Positions 10,926-21,959 of a stretch of DNA of 64,000 nucleotides are shown in pieces (the stretch's first letter is position 1; each line of letters opens with the position of its first letter). Origin of the DNA: Bedellia somnulentella (Eukaryota > Arthropoda > Insecta > Lepidoptera > Bedelliidae); NCBI GenBank assembly GCA_963576735.1, contig OY755197.1, positions 3,422,501 through 3,486,500 on the forward strand, in the 5' to 3' direction. A program made the position numbers and the translations under genes. The notes under the pieces are model-generated. The model searched no databases, was not told where the DNA came from, and was given only the letters and a program-made list of their open reading frames with translations.

Positions 10926-11627
10926 ACGGTCGGTACACACCGTATTATATAATAAACATGTAGTAACTATTTACTGATTGATAATAATGCTGAAATGAAT
11001 AAAGCTACTTTCTGGGAAGTATCTCGTACAACCACTTTAGGAAAGCGCATGCCAATTGATCTTCTGGATAATAACTCGTATTACCTCTTTAAGAAGATTA
11101 AAAAGTTGTCGATGTATAATATTATTCATTATGATAACGTACGGTAGGTGCACACCGTATTATTTGATATACATGAAGTAACTATGTTCTGAATGACGAT
11201 TATGCTGAAATGAATAAAGCTACTTTCTGGGAAGTATCTCGTATTACCTCTTTAGGAAGATTAAAAAGTTGTCGATGTTTAATGTTATTCATTGTGATAA
11301 CGTACGGTAGGTGCACACCGTATTATTTGATATACATTTAGTAACTATGTACTGAATGACAATAATGCTGAAATGAATAAAGCTACTTTCTGGTAAGTAT
11401 CTCGTACAACCACTTTAGGAAAGCGCATGCCAATTGATCTTCTGGATAACAACTCGTATTACCTCTTTAAGAAGATTAAAAAGTTGTCGATGTATAATGT
11501 TATTCATTGTGACAACGTACGGTAGGTGCACATTGTATTATTTAATATACATGCAGTAACTATGTACTGATTGATGATAATGCTGAAATGAATGAAGCTA
11601 CTTTCTGGGAAGTAGGTATCTCGTACA
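10926..11627. repeat. Tandem array of about 215-bp monomers
   Basis: Units start at acggt(a/c)ggt(g/a)cacaccg: 10926-11140 (215 bp), 11141-11303 (163 bp, internal deletion), 11304-11518 (215 bp) and 11519-about 11627 (partial). They share 'aatgctgaaatgaataaagc' and 'aagattaaaaagttgtcgat'. This is a small satellite-like array with no coding potential. Confidence 0.92.
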
Positions 11628-12080
11628 AAAGAAAAGTATTTAAAAAAAAAACCTTTTGGTATAACGCCTTATCACGTTTTGAAATTTTAGTAGTTGGTTG
11701 TACATATTAATCATGTCACCTTTTGGGGGATATCTTGTAAAACCAGTTCAAGAAAATACATTATGACAATCAATGTTCTGGTTAATATTCCTTATTATCT
11801 CTTTAAGAAAATTTTAATATTGAACATCTTTACTGTTTTTATGATTCATGACACTTTCTACGCTGTATCGCGTAGGTAAAACCACTTAAGATATACATTA
11901 CCTCAATCTTCTGGGTAATATTACATTACTTATTATCACTTTAATAAGACTAAAAAGTGGGTCATTGATAAAGTTAATTAGAATTATGTCACTTTCTGCG
12001 CAGTATCGCACCATCACTTAAAAAAGTGGATTGAAGAAAAAACTGTATAATAAGTATAATAACTCATTAAGGGGCTTAAG
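11628..12080. repeat. Diverged monomers of the same array
   Basis: Segments such as 'ccttattatctctttaagaa' (about 11789) and 'cttattatcactttaataag' (about 11930) align with the monomer's 'cgtattacctctttaagaag', and 'cactttctacgctgtatcgc' aligns with its 'actttctgggaagtatctcg'. Similarity fades to the right, suggesting older units at the array edge. Confidence 0.6.
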
Positions 12081-12278
12081 AACGTAAAGTGATTATATTA
12101 CTCACCGCCATTTTTGCCACCAACTATCAAAAATGAATTTACATATATAGTATTTCGGAGGTAGGTCCTTGTCAATTCATATATTTACTTGAACAGTCAT
12201 TATACACTGGCATTTTCTAGCTGAAAAGCTGAAAATATATGAATCGAGACGTGTTTCCAATGCAGCACACCTAAAAAG

Positions 12279-12434
12279 AATGAAGGAACGAGATTGGAGG
12301 ACGAGGGACCGATTGATGACCGGAATGAGTTGAAAAATCGTTATTTTCGCTCTGAAATGGTGTGACCATGCAGTGTATCCTGAATCGGACTACATGGTTT
12401 ACTAAATCTTGAGGATGTAACATTGAAATATAAT
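12279..12434 (-). repeat. Repeat C, copy 2
   Basis: Reverse complement of the repeat C segment at 5500-5645, ending near 'catggtttactaaatcttga'. Here it lacks the long inverted arms of copy 1. Confidence 0.75.
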
Positions 12435-12445
12435 TAACGACAGCC

Positions 12446-12672
12446 GACTTTTGAAGTGGTTTTTGGGTGATGAATTGGGAAACCCATTACCAACGATACT
12501 TAATTCCCACCATCTTGTCCTATATCAATTTCCAAATGTGTCTGAGGAGAATTGGCAGAGCGTCGGGGCGTATACCCGAGGTCGCGGGTTCGATTCCCGC
12601 CTGTGTCGAAATCTTTCTTTCCTTTATTTATTCTTTATTTATTACCCCTTTTTGGGATTAAATGTATGTACA
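12446..12672 (+). mobile_element. SINE A (older subfamily) joined to SINE F
   Basis: SINE A sequence (12446-12547 and about 12646-12672) surrounds a piece of SINE F (about 12550-12645) that carries a tRNA-like B box gggttcgattcccgc. The F piece replaces about 27 bp of A and has no clean target duplication, so this is a recombinant or old nested copy. Confidence 0.7.
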
Positions 12673-13039
12673 CTTATAGTAATGCTCTTTTCAAGTATGT
12701 ACCAGCTTACTCTCCAAATCTTACTCAAATAATTTTCAATAAGTTTAACTTCAATAAAAGCACTCGACACAGGACATCAGCTTTTAAAAACTTGCCTTAA
12801 AATATACTGATTTTGAATCAGAATGAATGAATTTAGACACAATTTGGCAAGACATTAAATAAAATATATGTCTGAGTGAATTCCAAGATCGATGGAGCAC
12901 AAGACCGATGAATAAATTAGCACCTTTGCTCGCGCGACCTTTCTCTGGGATACGGTACATTATGTATTTGATAGATCTATGAGAGTGACTCGACACCGAG
13001 GTGCGACGATGTATGTTTATTTAGCGAAACATTTAACAC
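12673..13039. other. Gene-less stretch
   Basis: AT-rich unique DNA with no supported feature. Confidence 0.4.
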
Positions 13040-13135
13040 CAGGTGGCAAAAATCTCACATGATATTTAGAAGTAATGGTACTTCTACGTCTCTGCTGCGG
13101 ATTATGGCGTAAACGTTTAGGTGAGATGAGTTGAG
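13040..13135 (+). mobile_element. SINE D 3' fragment, decayed
   Basis: Matches the last part of SINE D ('aacaccaggtggca', 'gtacttctacgtctctgc', 'ggcgtaaacgttt'). Confidence 0.6.
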
Positions 13136-13610
13136 AATATAATACTTACATTATAGTTCTAAGCAATTAGAATCACTATCACAGTCAAAGAGACTTATAC
13201 AATAATGGTGTTAAATTATTTTTTTATTTGTATTTTTTCCGTTAATCTCATCCAACTCAGAAACATATGACTATTCAACTTTTTACGAGACATTTTCAAA
13301 CTCATTTCCTACTTCGAAAACTATTATTCTTTATTTCCGTGTTTTCTCTCCAATGCCGCATAAAAATAGCTCCACTCAGAAACAGTTAGAGGCCAAAACT
13401 CAGAAGTGTCATATCTACACGCGAAAACAATAACATAATTTCTATAAGAACGTTTCCTACAGTTTTATCAGTCCAAGTGAGCAGGGTGAAACATGCGAAA
13501 AAATAGGAAAAACAACTTTATATTATAGAACAAATTTGAAGAAACTTGAGGTGGTTCTGTAGTCACATAAGTATTTAATTTATAGTATATTATCATTATA
13601 GTCCACATGA
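13136..13610. other. Gene-less stretch
   Basis: No gene or repeat recognised. Confidence 0.4.
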
Positions 13611-13993
13611 TATGCGACATGATACTCCAGTGGGTAGAACACCCGCCCGAAAACAGAAGGGCGTGAGTTCCAATCCTGGGCCGGCCTACACCAATTTGTC
13701 TTTTCTAAAGTCATATGTGTGGTTAATTTATCATGGTTGCTAACGGTGAGGGAAAACATCGTGAGGAAACCCACATGGCTGAGTTGTACTTAGTCATGTG
13801 ACAGTGTATTCGTTCAAAACGGCGATAGGCCTGCCCCCTATCACGTGAGTACACTGTCTAAGCAAAACGTGGGTACCTACTCTGGAAACTAGATGGCGCT
13901 TGCCATGTGAGTTCAGGAGTATTGGTACCTCTGCCAACCCCTTCGGGGATAAACGGCGTGAACGTTTTATGTTTTATGTTATGTTATGTTTAT
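13611..13993 (+). mobile_element. SINE D full-length copy, second head type
   Basis: Carries the head variant 'actccagtgggtagaacacc' with B-box-like gagttccaatcc. The same head occurs in the copies at 20643 and 22066, so D has at least two head subtypes on one body. The 3' end has cccttcgggg and the (ATGTT)n tail. Confidence 0.9.
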
Positions 13994-14080
13994 ATATTAT
14001 CATGTGCTGAAATAGCGATTTTAAAAATGTTGAAGTATATAAGTGGAGACACTATTTTTTGCCGTAGTTATTTATTTCAA

Positions 14081-14147
14081 GTAGCAATCAGTAGTCTCTA
14101 CCTACCTTAATTGGAATTAATGGCGTGAGCATAGTGTATGTAATGTT
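14081..14147 (+). mobile_element. LINE B 3' tail fragment
   Basis: Contains 'agtagtctctacctacc' and 'ggaattaatggcgtgagcat', matching the LINE B 3' UTR. Confidence 0.6.
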
Positions 14148-14186
14148 CATTTGGTATGAACATACAAATATTATACGTCGTCATTA

Positions 14187-14388
14187 TACGGTGTCCGAAG
14201 TATGAAGAATAAAAGAGCATGTATTATCATTCGCTGTTGTTTATCCCAATACATAAATAAATAAATGTATGAAAATATTGATGGTTGTAAATGGAGCTAG
14301 AGAGGTTTGCTAGAACTGTACGAAGTGGCGATTTATAATCTCTGCCTACCCTAATAAAAACTAATGGCGTTTCTATAATGCATGTATG
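14187..14388 (+). mobile_element. LINE B 3' end, with a small insertion
   Basis: Decayed end of the coding region ('gtatgaagaataaaagagca') plus the 3' UTR. About 45 bp interrupt it at 14221, flanked by a short atgta repeat. Confidence 0.7.
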
Positions 14389-14660
14389 TTCATTTAAAAC
14401 AGCTGAATCATAATGGCCACATAATGATAGTACTCTACCACTTAGCATTTTCAGCGGACCTCTAAATATGACAATAATATCAAAGGAACATCGTAAGCGC
14501 GATATATATCAAATTTATTACGCTAAACATTATTGCTGCTCCAAACATCAAAGTGGAATTGGTATTACAGTGCTTGTTTGACATCGTACTGCTTGTTACG
14601 TAAATAGTATTCTCTCTAACAAAGACTTCATATCCTGCATTTTCTTCTTACCTATTTTGT

Positions 14661-15019
14661 GCCGTGTAGTGCCGGCCTAGAATGTTACTACCCCTTTCTA
14701 CCCGAGCGTGTCATAAGAGGCGAAGGGTATGGGCCTTTTTTCAGTGGTTTTTCGGCGATGCAGTTGAGAACCCATCACCAAAGATACTTTAATTCTTTAA
14801 ATGTTTTTGTTCATGAAAACCTCATGTGGGGATTATTACTAATAAATAAATCAAATCCCGCCTGTGTTGAAATTTTTCTTTCCTTATGTATTCTTTATAT
14901 ATTAGTAATACTTTAATTCTACCATCTTGTCCCCTATAAACTTCTAAATGTGGCTGAGGAGTTTCTAGCTCTGAAGCTCTGGCCACCTCTTTTAGGGATC
15001 TATGGCCGTGAGTATATGA
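14661..15019 (+). mobile_element. SINE A (older subfamily) interrupted by SINE F
   Basis: A copy of the older A subfamily is split by a 111-bp SINE F insertion (14797-14907). The flanking 13-bp duplication atactttaattct is at 14784-14796 and 14908-14920, so F moved after this A copy was in place. Confidence 0.85.
14797..14907 (+). mobile_element. SINE F insertion with inverted left part
   Basis: The left half is the reverse complement of the F tail (gttcatgaaaacctcatgtg). The right half is F in the forward direction, from the end of the B box (aaatcccgcctgtgttg) to the end. This is the same inverted layout as at 9.1 kb and 31.4 kb. Confidence 0.75.
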
Positions 15020-15271
15020 TTGTGCGTTTATATTTTACTTCTTTACTTTTACGTGAATAACGTATGTTACCTAGGTTAAAAATGTGACCATTTTTAAGGC
15101 CAAAGACATTTATTGTTTGACACAGATCTCTTCCAAACATGCGACCGTACCCACCCTCATCATTTTCCTTCACGCGATCTGCATCAAAATGTTTGTAAAA
15201 TGGATGAATCCCTAACACTAGAGCGCTAGAGAGATAGAGTATTCTAAGCCAATAAGGCAACTCCTCTGCCA

Positions 15272-15722
15272 CAATAGGCTATTTGACTAAGTTTTGAAAA
15301 CTATCTTACGGTGTTTTATTTGTTTACAAGGAGCCCTAAAAAAATAATTTTCTGTCTTCATTTTAGGTATTTTATTAAAAATATCGAAAAAGAAAATGCA
15401 ATATTCAAATGTGCCGCGAAAACGCGACTTTAAGGAATAAGGCGGCTGTAGCACAAATGACGTCAATTCCGCATTAAACACCAATGAGCGAAGCGAAACA
15501 CAGTCTGTTAATGTGCAATCTACGTCATTATAGAAATAGCCAATCACAGTCGTTTTTAGTCACGTGACAGTTGCATCAAAAATACTTATTTTAGAAGACG
15601 GATTATAGTTAAATAATACAATATTTTTATCTCGCATTATTACATATTGCTCCAAAAAATAAATATTAAGACTAATGAAATAAAAGAAATGTGTATATAT
15701 GTTACAGTCAAATAGCCTATTG
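15272..15722. mobile_element. MITE-like element with 17-bp terminal inverted repeats
   Basis: The ends caataggctatttgact (15272-15288) and its reverse complement (15706-15722) enclose about 417 bp with no coding capacity. No target duplication is obvious. A 90-codon frame left of it on the minus strand shows no similarity. Confidence 0.6.
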
Positions 15723-15809
15723 GAAGTAAATTGGGGAAAAGATAAATAAATATCTGCGGACATATTATATATACACAGATCAAGTTTCCCTTAAACTAAA
15801 TAAGACTTG

Positions 15810-16041
15810 ACAAACCTCTCTAGCTTCGTTTACATCCATCAATCTTGTCATACATGCTCTTTTATTCTTCATACTTCGGACGCCAGCTTTTTTGAGCACA
15901 CTCTCAATTTGGTCCAAGTGTGTTCTCCGTGGTCGTCCTCTACTAACATTACCATCAGGTTCGTCAGGATCGTGCGAAGTGGCGATCAATAGTCTCTGCC
16001 TACCCCAATGGGAACTAATGGCGTGAGTATATGTATGTATG
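15810..16041 (+). mobile_element. LINE B insertion with 5' inversion
   Basis: Flanked by the 13-bp duplication taaataagacttg (15797-15809 and 16042-16054). The 3' part (about 15970-16041) is the forward LINE B tail with TATG repeats. The left part is the preceding coding segment in reverse (minus strand: GRPRRTHLDQIESVLKKAG, then RSMKNKRACMTRLMDVNEAR). The join falls where the forward sequence would have continued. This is the classic product of twin priming during target-primed reverse transcription. Confidence 0.88.
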
Positions 16042-16059
16042 TAAATAAGACTTGTATTT

Positions 16060-16205
16060 TAATACACATATAAATGTTAAGAAACAATCATTTATGTCTT
16101 GAGCCGGTGTTGTTCTCAGTGGGGATCGAATCAGCAACTTCTGGACCGAGAAGCTAATCACCTATTTAGTTGGCCACAGCTGTCGCTAGTAAATATGTCG
16201 CTGAC
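16060..16205 (-). mobile_element. SINE I copy, tRNA-headed
   Basis: The minus strand reads cagctgtggccaact...ggttagctt...gattcgatcccc, a tRNA-like A and B box (about 16118-16185). The flanking 'aatacacatataaat' is shared with the copy at 36645-36782, so this is a dispersed family and not a lone tRNA gene. Confidence 0.6.
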
Positions 16206-16215
16206 AGTTAAAGTA

Positions 16216-16472
16216 GTAGTTGCTGTCTAGTGTCGGCTTAGAATAGCACTACCCCATTTCTATCCGTGGGTGTACGTAAGAGGCGACTAAGGATATTGGG
16301 GCTTTTTAATGGATTTTTGGGCGATGCGGTTGGAGACCTATCACCAACAACCTTTATTTTACCATCTTTTCCCCACTCAACTTCCAAAAGTAGCTGAGGG
16401 CTGTCTTATTCCTTAGCTCTGGCTACCCCTTCTAGGGATTTATAGCCGTGAGTATATGTATGTATGTATGTA
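16216..16472 (+). mobile_element. SINE A copy with target-site duplication
   Basis: Full-length young copy flanked by a 14-bp direct repeat tgacagttaaagta (16202-16215 and 16473-16486). Confidence 0.92.
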
Positions 16473-16509
16473 TGACAGTTAAAGTAAAGTATCGATGTAC
16501 ATTAGTCTC

Positions 16510-16610
16510 CAGCCACTTGAGAAATCCCCATATCCTTCCTCTAGTAGCCTCGTACGCCATCTGCCTTAAGAAATTAGGTATTGCTATTCTAAGCCGACAC
16601 TAAAAGGCTA
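16510..16610 (-). mobile_element. SINE A 5' fragment, decayed
   Basis: Ends with attctaagccgacacta on the minus-strand head side. The middle is degraded. Confidence 0.5.
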
Positions 16611-16636
16611 AAAATTAGCTTTTTTATTTTATTATT

Positions 16637-17003
16637 ACGACGTGATAGCTCAATGGGTAGAATACCGGTTAACGTGCAAGCGACTCGTTCGCGAGCGTTC
16701 AAATCCCGGGTCGGGCCTACACCAATTTGTCTTTTCTAAAGACATACGTGTGGTTAATTTATCATGGTTGTTAACGGTGAGGGAAAACATCGTGAGGAAA
16801 CCCACATGGCTGAGTTGCACTTAGTCATGTGACAGTGTATTCGTACAAAACGGCGATAGGCCTGCCCCCTATCACGTGAGTACACTGTCCATGCAAAACG
16901 TGGGTACTCTAAACACCAGGTGACAAAGTCACGTGATGTTCAGGAGTATTAGTACCTCTGCCAACCCCTTCGGGGATATTCGGCGTGAACGTTTATGTTT
17001 ATT
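16637..17003 (+). mobile_element. SINE D full-length copy
   Basis: Head gatagctcaatgggtagaat, B box gttcaaatcccgggtc, complete body and 3' end cccttcggggatattcgg. Confidence 0.92.
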
Positions 17004-17650
17004 TATTTTCTTTGGAAGATTAACAGTCTAATACAAACAATATAAATCTAAGTAAGAAGACACAGTGCCATTTACAAATCTTCACCCTTAGAATATATAA
17101 AGGCATATTGATGTTCAACATTTTCTACGATAAGACTCTATGCTATAAGGTTTTCAATTTCAAAGAATTGCCTTAACTCCAAAGTCTATTATTCTAAGCA
17201 AAATCTAATTTTGTTGGTGTGAAGCCGATTTTAATAAGAAGCATTATTCGGTGTTCGTTTTTTGCGAATAAGACTTTTTCCAGAATACAATTTTGTCGCG
17301 TAAATTAAATTGACCTTCTTCGTGAGGTAACGTGAAAAAACAACTTATTTTTGTAAAACTTTGCACTTATGTTTAACGAGTAAGGATTAACTGTAATTCG
17401 TAAGGGTATGGTGCCACATACATATTATATATCATTAATCATCATATAGTATTATTTTGAATACGTGACGTCTTTTCTCTTGTATTTTTGTTTTGGAGCT
17501 GACTGAAAATCAGTGTTGTGAGGCATCAATTTACTCACAACGATAATGCTGAGTCAGATTCTAAAATAAATATTGTTGCGACTACGCAGGTTAAAGGACT
17601 AATGTTATGTATTTATTTCTTGAAATTAGTATCTATGATGTTGTTTTTTT
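17004..17650. other. Gene-less stretch
   Basis: AT-rich, no repeat or gene recognised. Confidence 0.45.
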
Positions 17651-17899
17651 CATACATACATACATATACTCACGGCTATAAATCCCTAGAAGGGGTAACC
17701 AGAGCTAAGGAATTATAAATTCCTCAGCCACTTTTGGAAGTTGAGTGGGGAAAAGATGGTAAAAATAAAGGTTTTTGGCGATGGGTCTCCAACCGCATCG
17801 CCCAAAAATCCAATGAATAGCCCCAATACCCTTAGTCGCCTCTTACGACACCCGTGGGTAGAAAGGGGTAGCGACATTCTAAGCCGGCACTACACGGCT
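17651..17899 (-). mobile_element. SINE A copy
   Basis: Full-length minus-strand copy, with the tail catacatacatacatatact at its left end. Confidence 0.9.
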
Positions 17900-18135
17900 T
17901 CTTTCTTTGTTTTTGTATATATATACATATTGCTATGTTTTGTTTGTACGTGTACAATGTAAATGTAGCAGCAAATAAGTAATAACAAACAAAGTGATAT
18001 AAAACGATTTTCTAAATGTTACTTAATACAATTAATTCTTAAAGTTACTATCCAAAATACAATAATTGCATGCATTCTTTAATTTCCCCATTGCTTTGAA
18101 CCTCTCTTTTATTAAAATCTACGTCTATTCTGAGG

Positions 18136-18700
18136 CAGACCACCGCTTATCGTGCAGACGATGAAGGTTCAAATCCTGGGTCAGGCCTACATTTTTTTTT
18201 CCTTCTAATGACATTATGCTGTGTAGTGTCGGCGTAGAATAACACTACCCCATTTCTTCCGGTGGGTGTACGTAAGAGGCGACTAACAGTATTGGGGCTT
18301 TTAAGGGATTTTTGGGCGATGCGGTTGGAGACTCATCACCAACAACCTTTATTCTACCATCTTTTCCCCACTCAACTTCCAAAAGTGGCTGAGGAATTTG
18401 TAATTCCTTAGCTCTGGCTACCCCTTCTAGGGATTTATAGCCGTGAGTATATGTATATGTATGTATGTATGTATGTAAAGACATTATGTGAGGTCAATTA
18501 TTTATCACGGTTGTTAACGGTCAGGGAAAACATCGTGAGGAGACCCACATGGCTGAGTTGTACTTAGTCACGTGAGTACACGGTCCAAGCAAAACATGGG
18601 TACTCTGAACACCGGGTGATAATTTCAGGTGATGTTCAGCAGTATTAGTACCTTTGCCAACCCCTTCGAGGATATACGGCGTAAACATTTTAGTTTGAGT
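18136..18700 (+). mobile_element. SINE D copy interrupted by SINE A
   Basis: The D head (accgcttatcgtgcagacga, gttcaaatcctgggtc) and body are separated by a complete SINE A. The flanking 9-bp duplication gacattatg is at 18210-18218 and 18480-18488. A therefore transposed after this D copy. Confidence 0.88.
18219..18479 (+). mobile_element. SINE A nested in SINE D
   Basis: Full-length copy with an extended TATG tail. See the enclosing SINE D for the target duplication. Confidence 0.92.
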
Positions 18701-18801
18701 CTATTTCAACTATTTCGAACTGCTCCAGAATTCTAAATTTAAATCTGTAGAGCAAATGGCAACGAAGAAATTGCAAATAATGTTTGTGTAAATAGATGAC
18801 T

Positions 18802-19045
18802 GTGCTGTGTAGTGTTGGCTTAGAATAGCACTACCCCATTTCTTCCGGTGGGTGTACGTAAAAGGCGACTAACAGTATTGGGGCTTTTAAGGGATTTTGG
18901 GCGATGCGGTTGGAGACCCATCACCAAAAACGTTTCTTTAAACATCTTTTCCCCGCATAACTTTCCAAAAGTGGTTGAGGAATTTCTAATTCCTTAGCTC
19001 TGGCTACCTCTTCTAGGGATTTATAGCCGTGAGTATATGTATGCA
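18802..19045 (+). mobile_element. SINE A copy
   Basis: Full-length; a short atgactg repeat flanks it on both sides. Confidence 0.88.
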
Positions 19046-19239
19046 TGACTGAAAAAGTGTTAAATTGTTTCAAGAAAACTTTTCAAAGCTAATCTTAGCA
19101 AAAACAAGATTGTCTATTTAAAAGTTTTGGAGACTCTAGGAACCAATGCCTTCTCCATCATATTTTTTACCTGAAACGATCAAACCACGACGAAGGTTGT
19201 CATCTTAACACTGGATAGTAGGACACAATAACATTAGGA

Positions 19240-19418
19240 AAACTGGCTAAGAATAGCACTACCCCATATTTTCTCACTGATAGCATACGAAGAGACTAAG
19301 GGTAAGGGTCTTCAACGTAGTAAATGTTGGGTGTTGTTTCTAGGGATCAATCACTAACGATACTTCATAAACTTCCAAAAGTTGCCGGAAAATCGATAAT
19401 TTTGTGATGTATGTATGT
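19240..19418 (+). mobile_element. SINE A copy, strongly decayed
   Basis: The recognisable head 'gctaagaatagcactacccc' and tail gtatgtatg bracket a poorly matching middle. Confidence 0.6.
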
Positions 19419-20070
19419 AAATCATAAAGTCTATTTTAGCTAGACCATTAAAATTTGATGATACCGCGACTTTTGCATGCTTCTTCTAACATAATCACAG
19501 GCAATTTGTTTTCCCATAGTTAGATCAATCAGACAGATTTCACCAAGGGGAAGTGTCCATATTTCATTGACGAACTTATTTATAATGAAGGTTCCGTATA
19601 TATCACTAACCTATCTGTAACATCGGGGTAACAGGAGGTAATAATAATCATTTAACAGAAACAATGAATTCAGCTCAAGCATTTATTGTTTCTACTACAT
19701 GTAATGAAAGTAATGAGGTTAAGCAATCCTCAATTGCTCTTGCATTAACCCAATGCCCGTTAGCTTACCCTATAGCTTTGCAAGTACTTTGTTTTCTAGT
19801 TCTGTGTTCAAACAAAACTTAGGTTTTCTGAAGGTGCTCTAAATATCATATCTGCACAAATGTATGAGTGCCCCTGCAATACTTCGTCGAGAACATTCAG
19901 CGTTAAGTTGAATTAAGTTTTGTGAACAGAAGGCAATTTTATCCCAGTGTTTCTCCTTGCTAACTATTCAATTTACGCTTCGATTGAGCTTGTAATGTAA
20001 AAATGATCATAATTATTCTGAAATTCATTAGTTATTTATTAAAATAGCGTGCCGCATGTCGCAGTAGCAT
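19419..20070. other. Gene-less stretch
   Basis: No feature supported. Confidence 0.45.
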
Positions 20071-20249
20071 GTGTAGTGTCGGCATAGAATAGCACTACTC
20101 AATTTCTTCCGATGGGTGTACGTAAAAGGCGACTAACCTTTATTTTACCATCTTTTCTCCACGCAACTTCCGAAAGTGGCTGAGGAATTTCCGATTCCTT
20201 AGCTCTGGCTACCCCTTTTAGGGATTTATAGCCGTGAGTATATGTATGT
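20071..20249 (+). mobile_element. SINE A copy with internal deletion
   Basis: Head and tail are present, but about 75 bp between 'aggcgactaa' and 'cctttattttacc' are missing. Confidence 0.85.
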
Positions 20250-20642
20250 TTAAATTAAAATAGCTAGGTATAAATGAAAACAGGTACTAGAGTGAAGACA
20301 AATATTTAAAATTAACCAATTGTATAGAATGCTTAATTGATCAAAAAATCAGACAACATAATAAAAGAACCCCATAATTTTAATCGATCGAATCGATCGA
20401 TGAGTTATGTATGATTGACGCCCCTAGCCACTATTCATTTATCAGCAAGTAACTATCAGCACTTTGCTAGGTATTGGTTTAGCTGGACTTAGGGTTAGTT
20501 TTATTATATTAACTAGCATTTTAGTTAGAATAAGACATTATTGTATTAGTCGTTATGCTGTCCAATTAAATAAATATATTTTTAATAAAGTCTTTGGTCT
20601 TAATATCTTAATTCGTGCGTCGGAGTTATCATAAAACTTAGA
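20250..20642. other. Gene-less stretch
   Basis: Contains a small palindrome atcgatcgaatcgatcgat near 20383. Otherwise nothing recognised. Confidence 0.4.
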
Positions 20643-21002
20643 CATAAACGTTCACGCCGTTTCATCCCCGATGGGGTTGGCAGAGGTACCAATACTCCTG
20701 AACTCACATGGCAAGCGCCATCTAGTTTCCAGAGAAGGTACCCACGTTTTGCTTAGACAGTGTACTCACGTGATAGGGGGCAGGCCTATCGCCGTTTTGT
20801 ACGAATACACTGTCACATGACTAAGTACAACTCAGTCATGTGGGTTTCCTCACGATGTTTTCCCTCACCGTTAGCAACCATGATAAATTAACCACACATA
20901 TGACTTTAGAAAAGACAAATTGGTGTAGGCCCGTCCCTGGATTGGAACTCACGCCCTTCTGTTTTTCGGGCGGGTGTTCTTACCCATTGGACTATCATGT
21001 CG
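20643..21002 (-). mobile_element. SINE D full-length copy, second head type
   Basis: Minus-strand copy with the cgcccgaaaa-type head, shared with the copies at 13.6 kb and 22.1 kb. Confidence 0.92.
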
Positions 21003-21959
21003 CTATTATCAATATTGTTATATTTTTTTCAAAACAAAATTTTAATGTGTCCAAAAATAATGCGCATTGTAGAATTGTATAATTGCTAATCTCTTCATAT
21101 CATTGATTTGCGTTGGTCATAAAATGATGAATAAAAAAGATGCTAAAACTATTTAAAAAAAGAACGGCTCAAACATTCACATTCAAAATTGAAGTAATCT
21201 GGTTACAGTAAATGAATAAGTAAACTCTTAAATAATAATTCAGAACCAAAATTTTAAAAATACTTAACTTTGTCATGATTTTTCTAGTTTAGTTTCTAGT
21301 TTAGGTTTTGGTGTATAAGAATAACAATATAAATAACTTACTCAAAACCTGTTAGTACACAGTTACCTACATAAGATGCGCGCGTCGCTTCGTGAAATGA
21401 AATTAATTTAAGTTTAGTGAACACAAATTGTACTATATAATAATTATTAAAATATGGCATAGCGAAAACAAGAGTAACTTAAGATAACCGTTTGCAGTTA
21501 ATAAAAAAACATACAATTTTTTTCTAAATTAAGACAAAAATTGCAACATCACTTCGATCATAATTAAAAATACCGGCAACCGAAATTATTTCAACAGACT
21601 CCCTAAAATACAATACAAGTTCAGAAAGAAACCTTAGAGAAATGAAGTCAAAACAATTATAAGGCTACCAAGTTTGGAAAACATCTCGAAAAATCCAAAG
21701 AATTCTTAACCTACGAGCGTTTTGAGTGCGGAAACTTAATATCAGGCAATATTTCAAGCGGGGCCCATTCCATTTTGATTTTGCTAAAACTTGGCCCATA
21801 TTTCGTGCTCCGTTTGAGTGTTACAACTTCTCAACTCAGTTATGTATAGCGTTATTGCTGCTTACGCTAACTTTACGTGGTGTAGCTACATTTTTAGGGT
21901 TCTCAGGATTAAGGGTTTTAATACTGACCCTTTATTCGTTCCCAATGTGGTTAGTAATT
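21003..21959. other. AT-rich stretch without genes
   Basis: Nearly 1 kb with only short frames and no repeat recognised. Confidence 0.45.

Noticed and set aside
10926..11627. CRISPR-like array
   Set aside because: Units are 215 bp and adjacent, with no unique spacers, in a eukaryotic repeat-rich context.
15000..15272. 90-codon minus-strand frame MAEELPYWLRILYLSS...
   Set aside because: No family resemblance, and it runs from a SINE A tail to a MITE end. A chance frame is likelier.
16118..16185. Lone tRNA gene
   Set aside because: A second copy with shared non-tRNA flanking sequence occurs at 36.7 kb, and the stems are imperfect.
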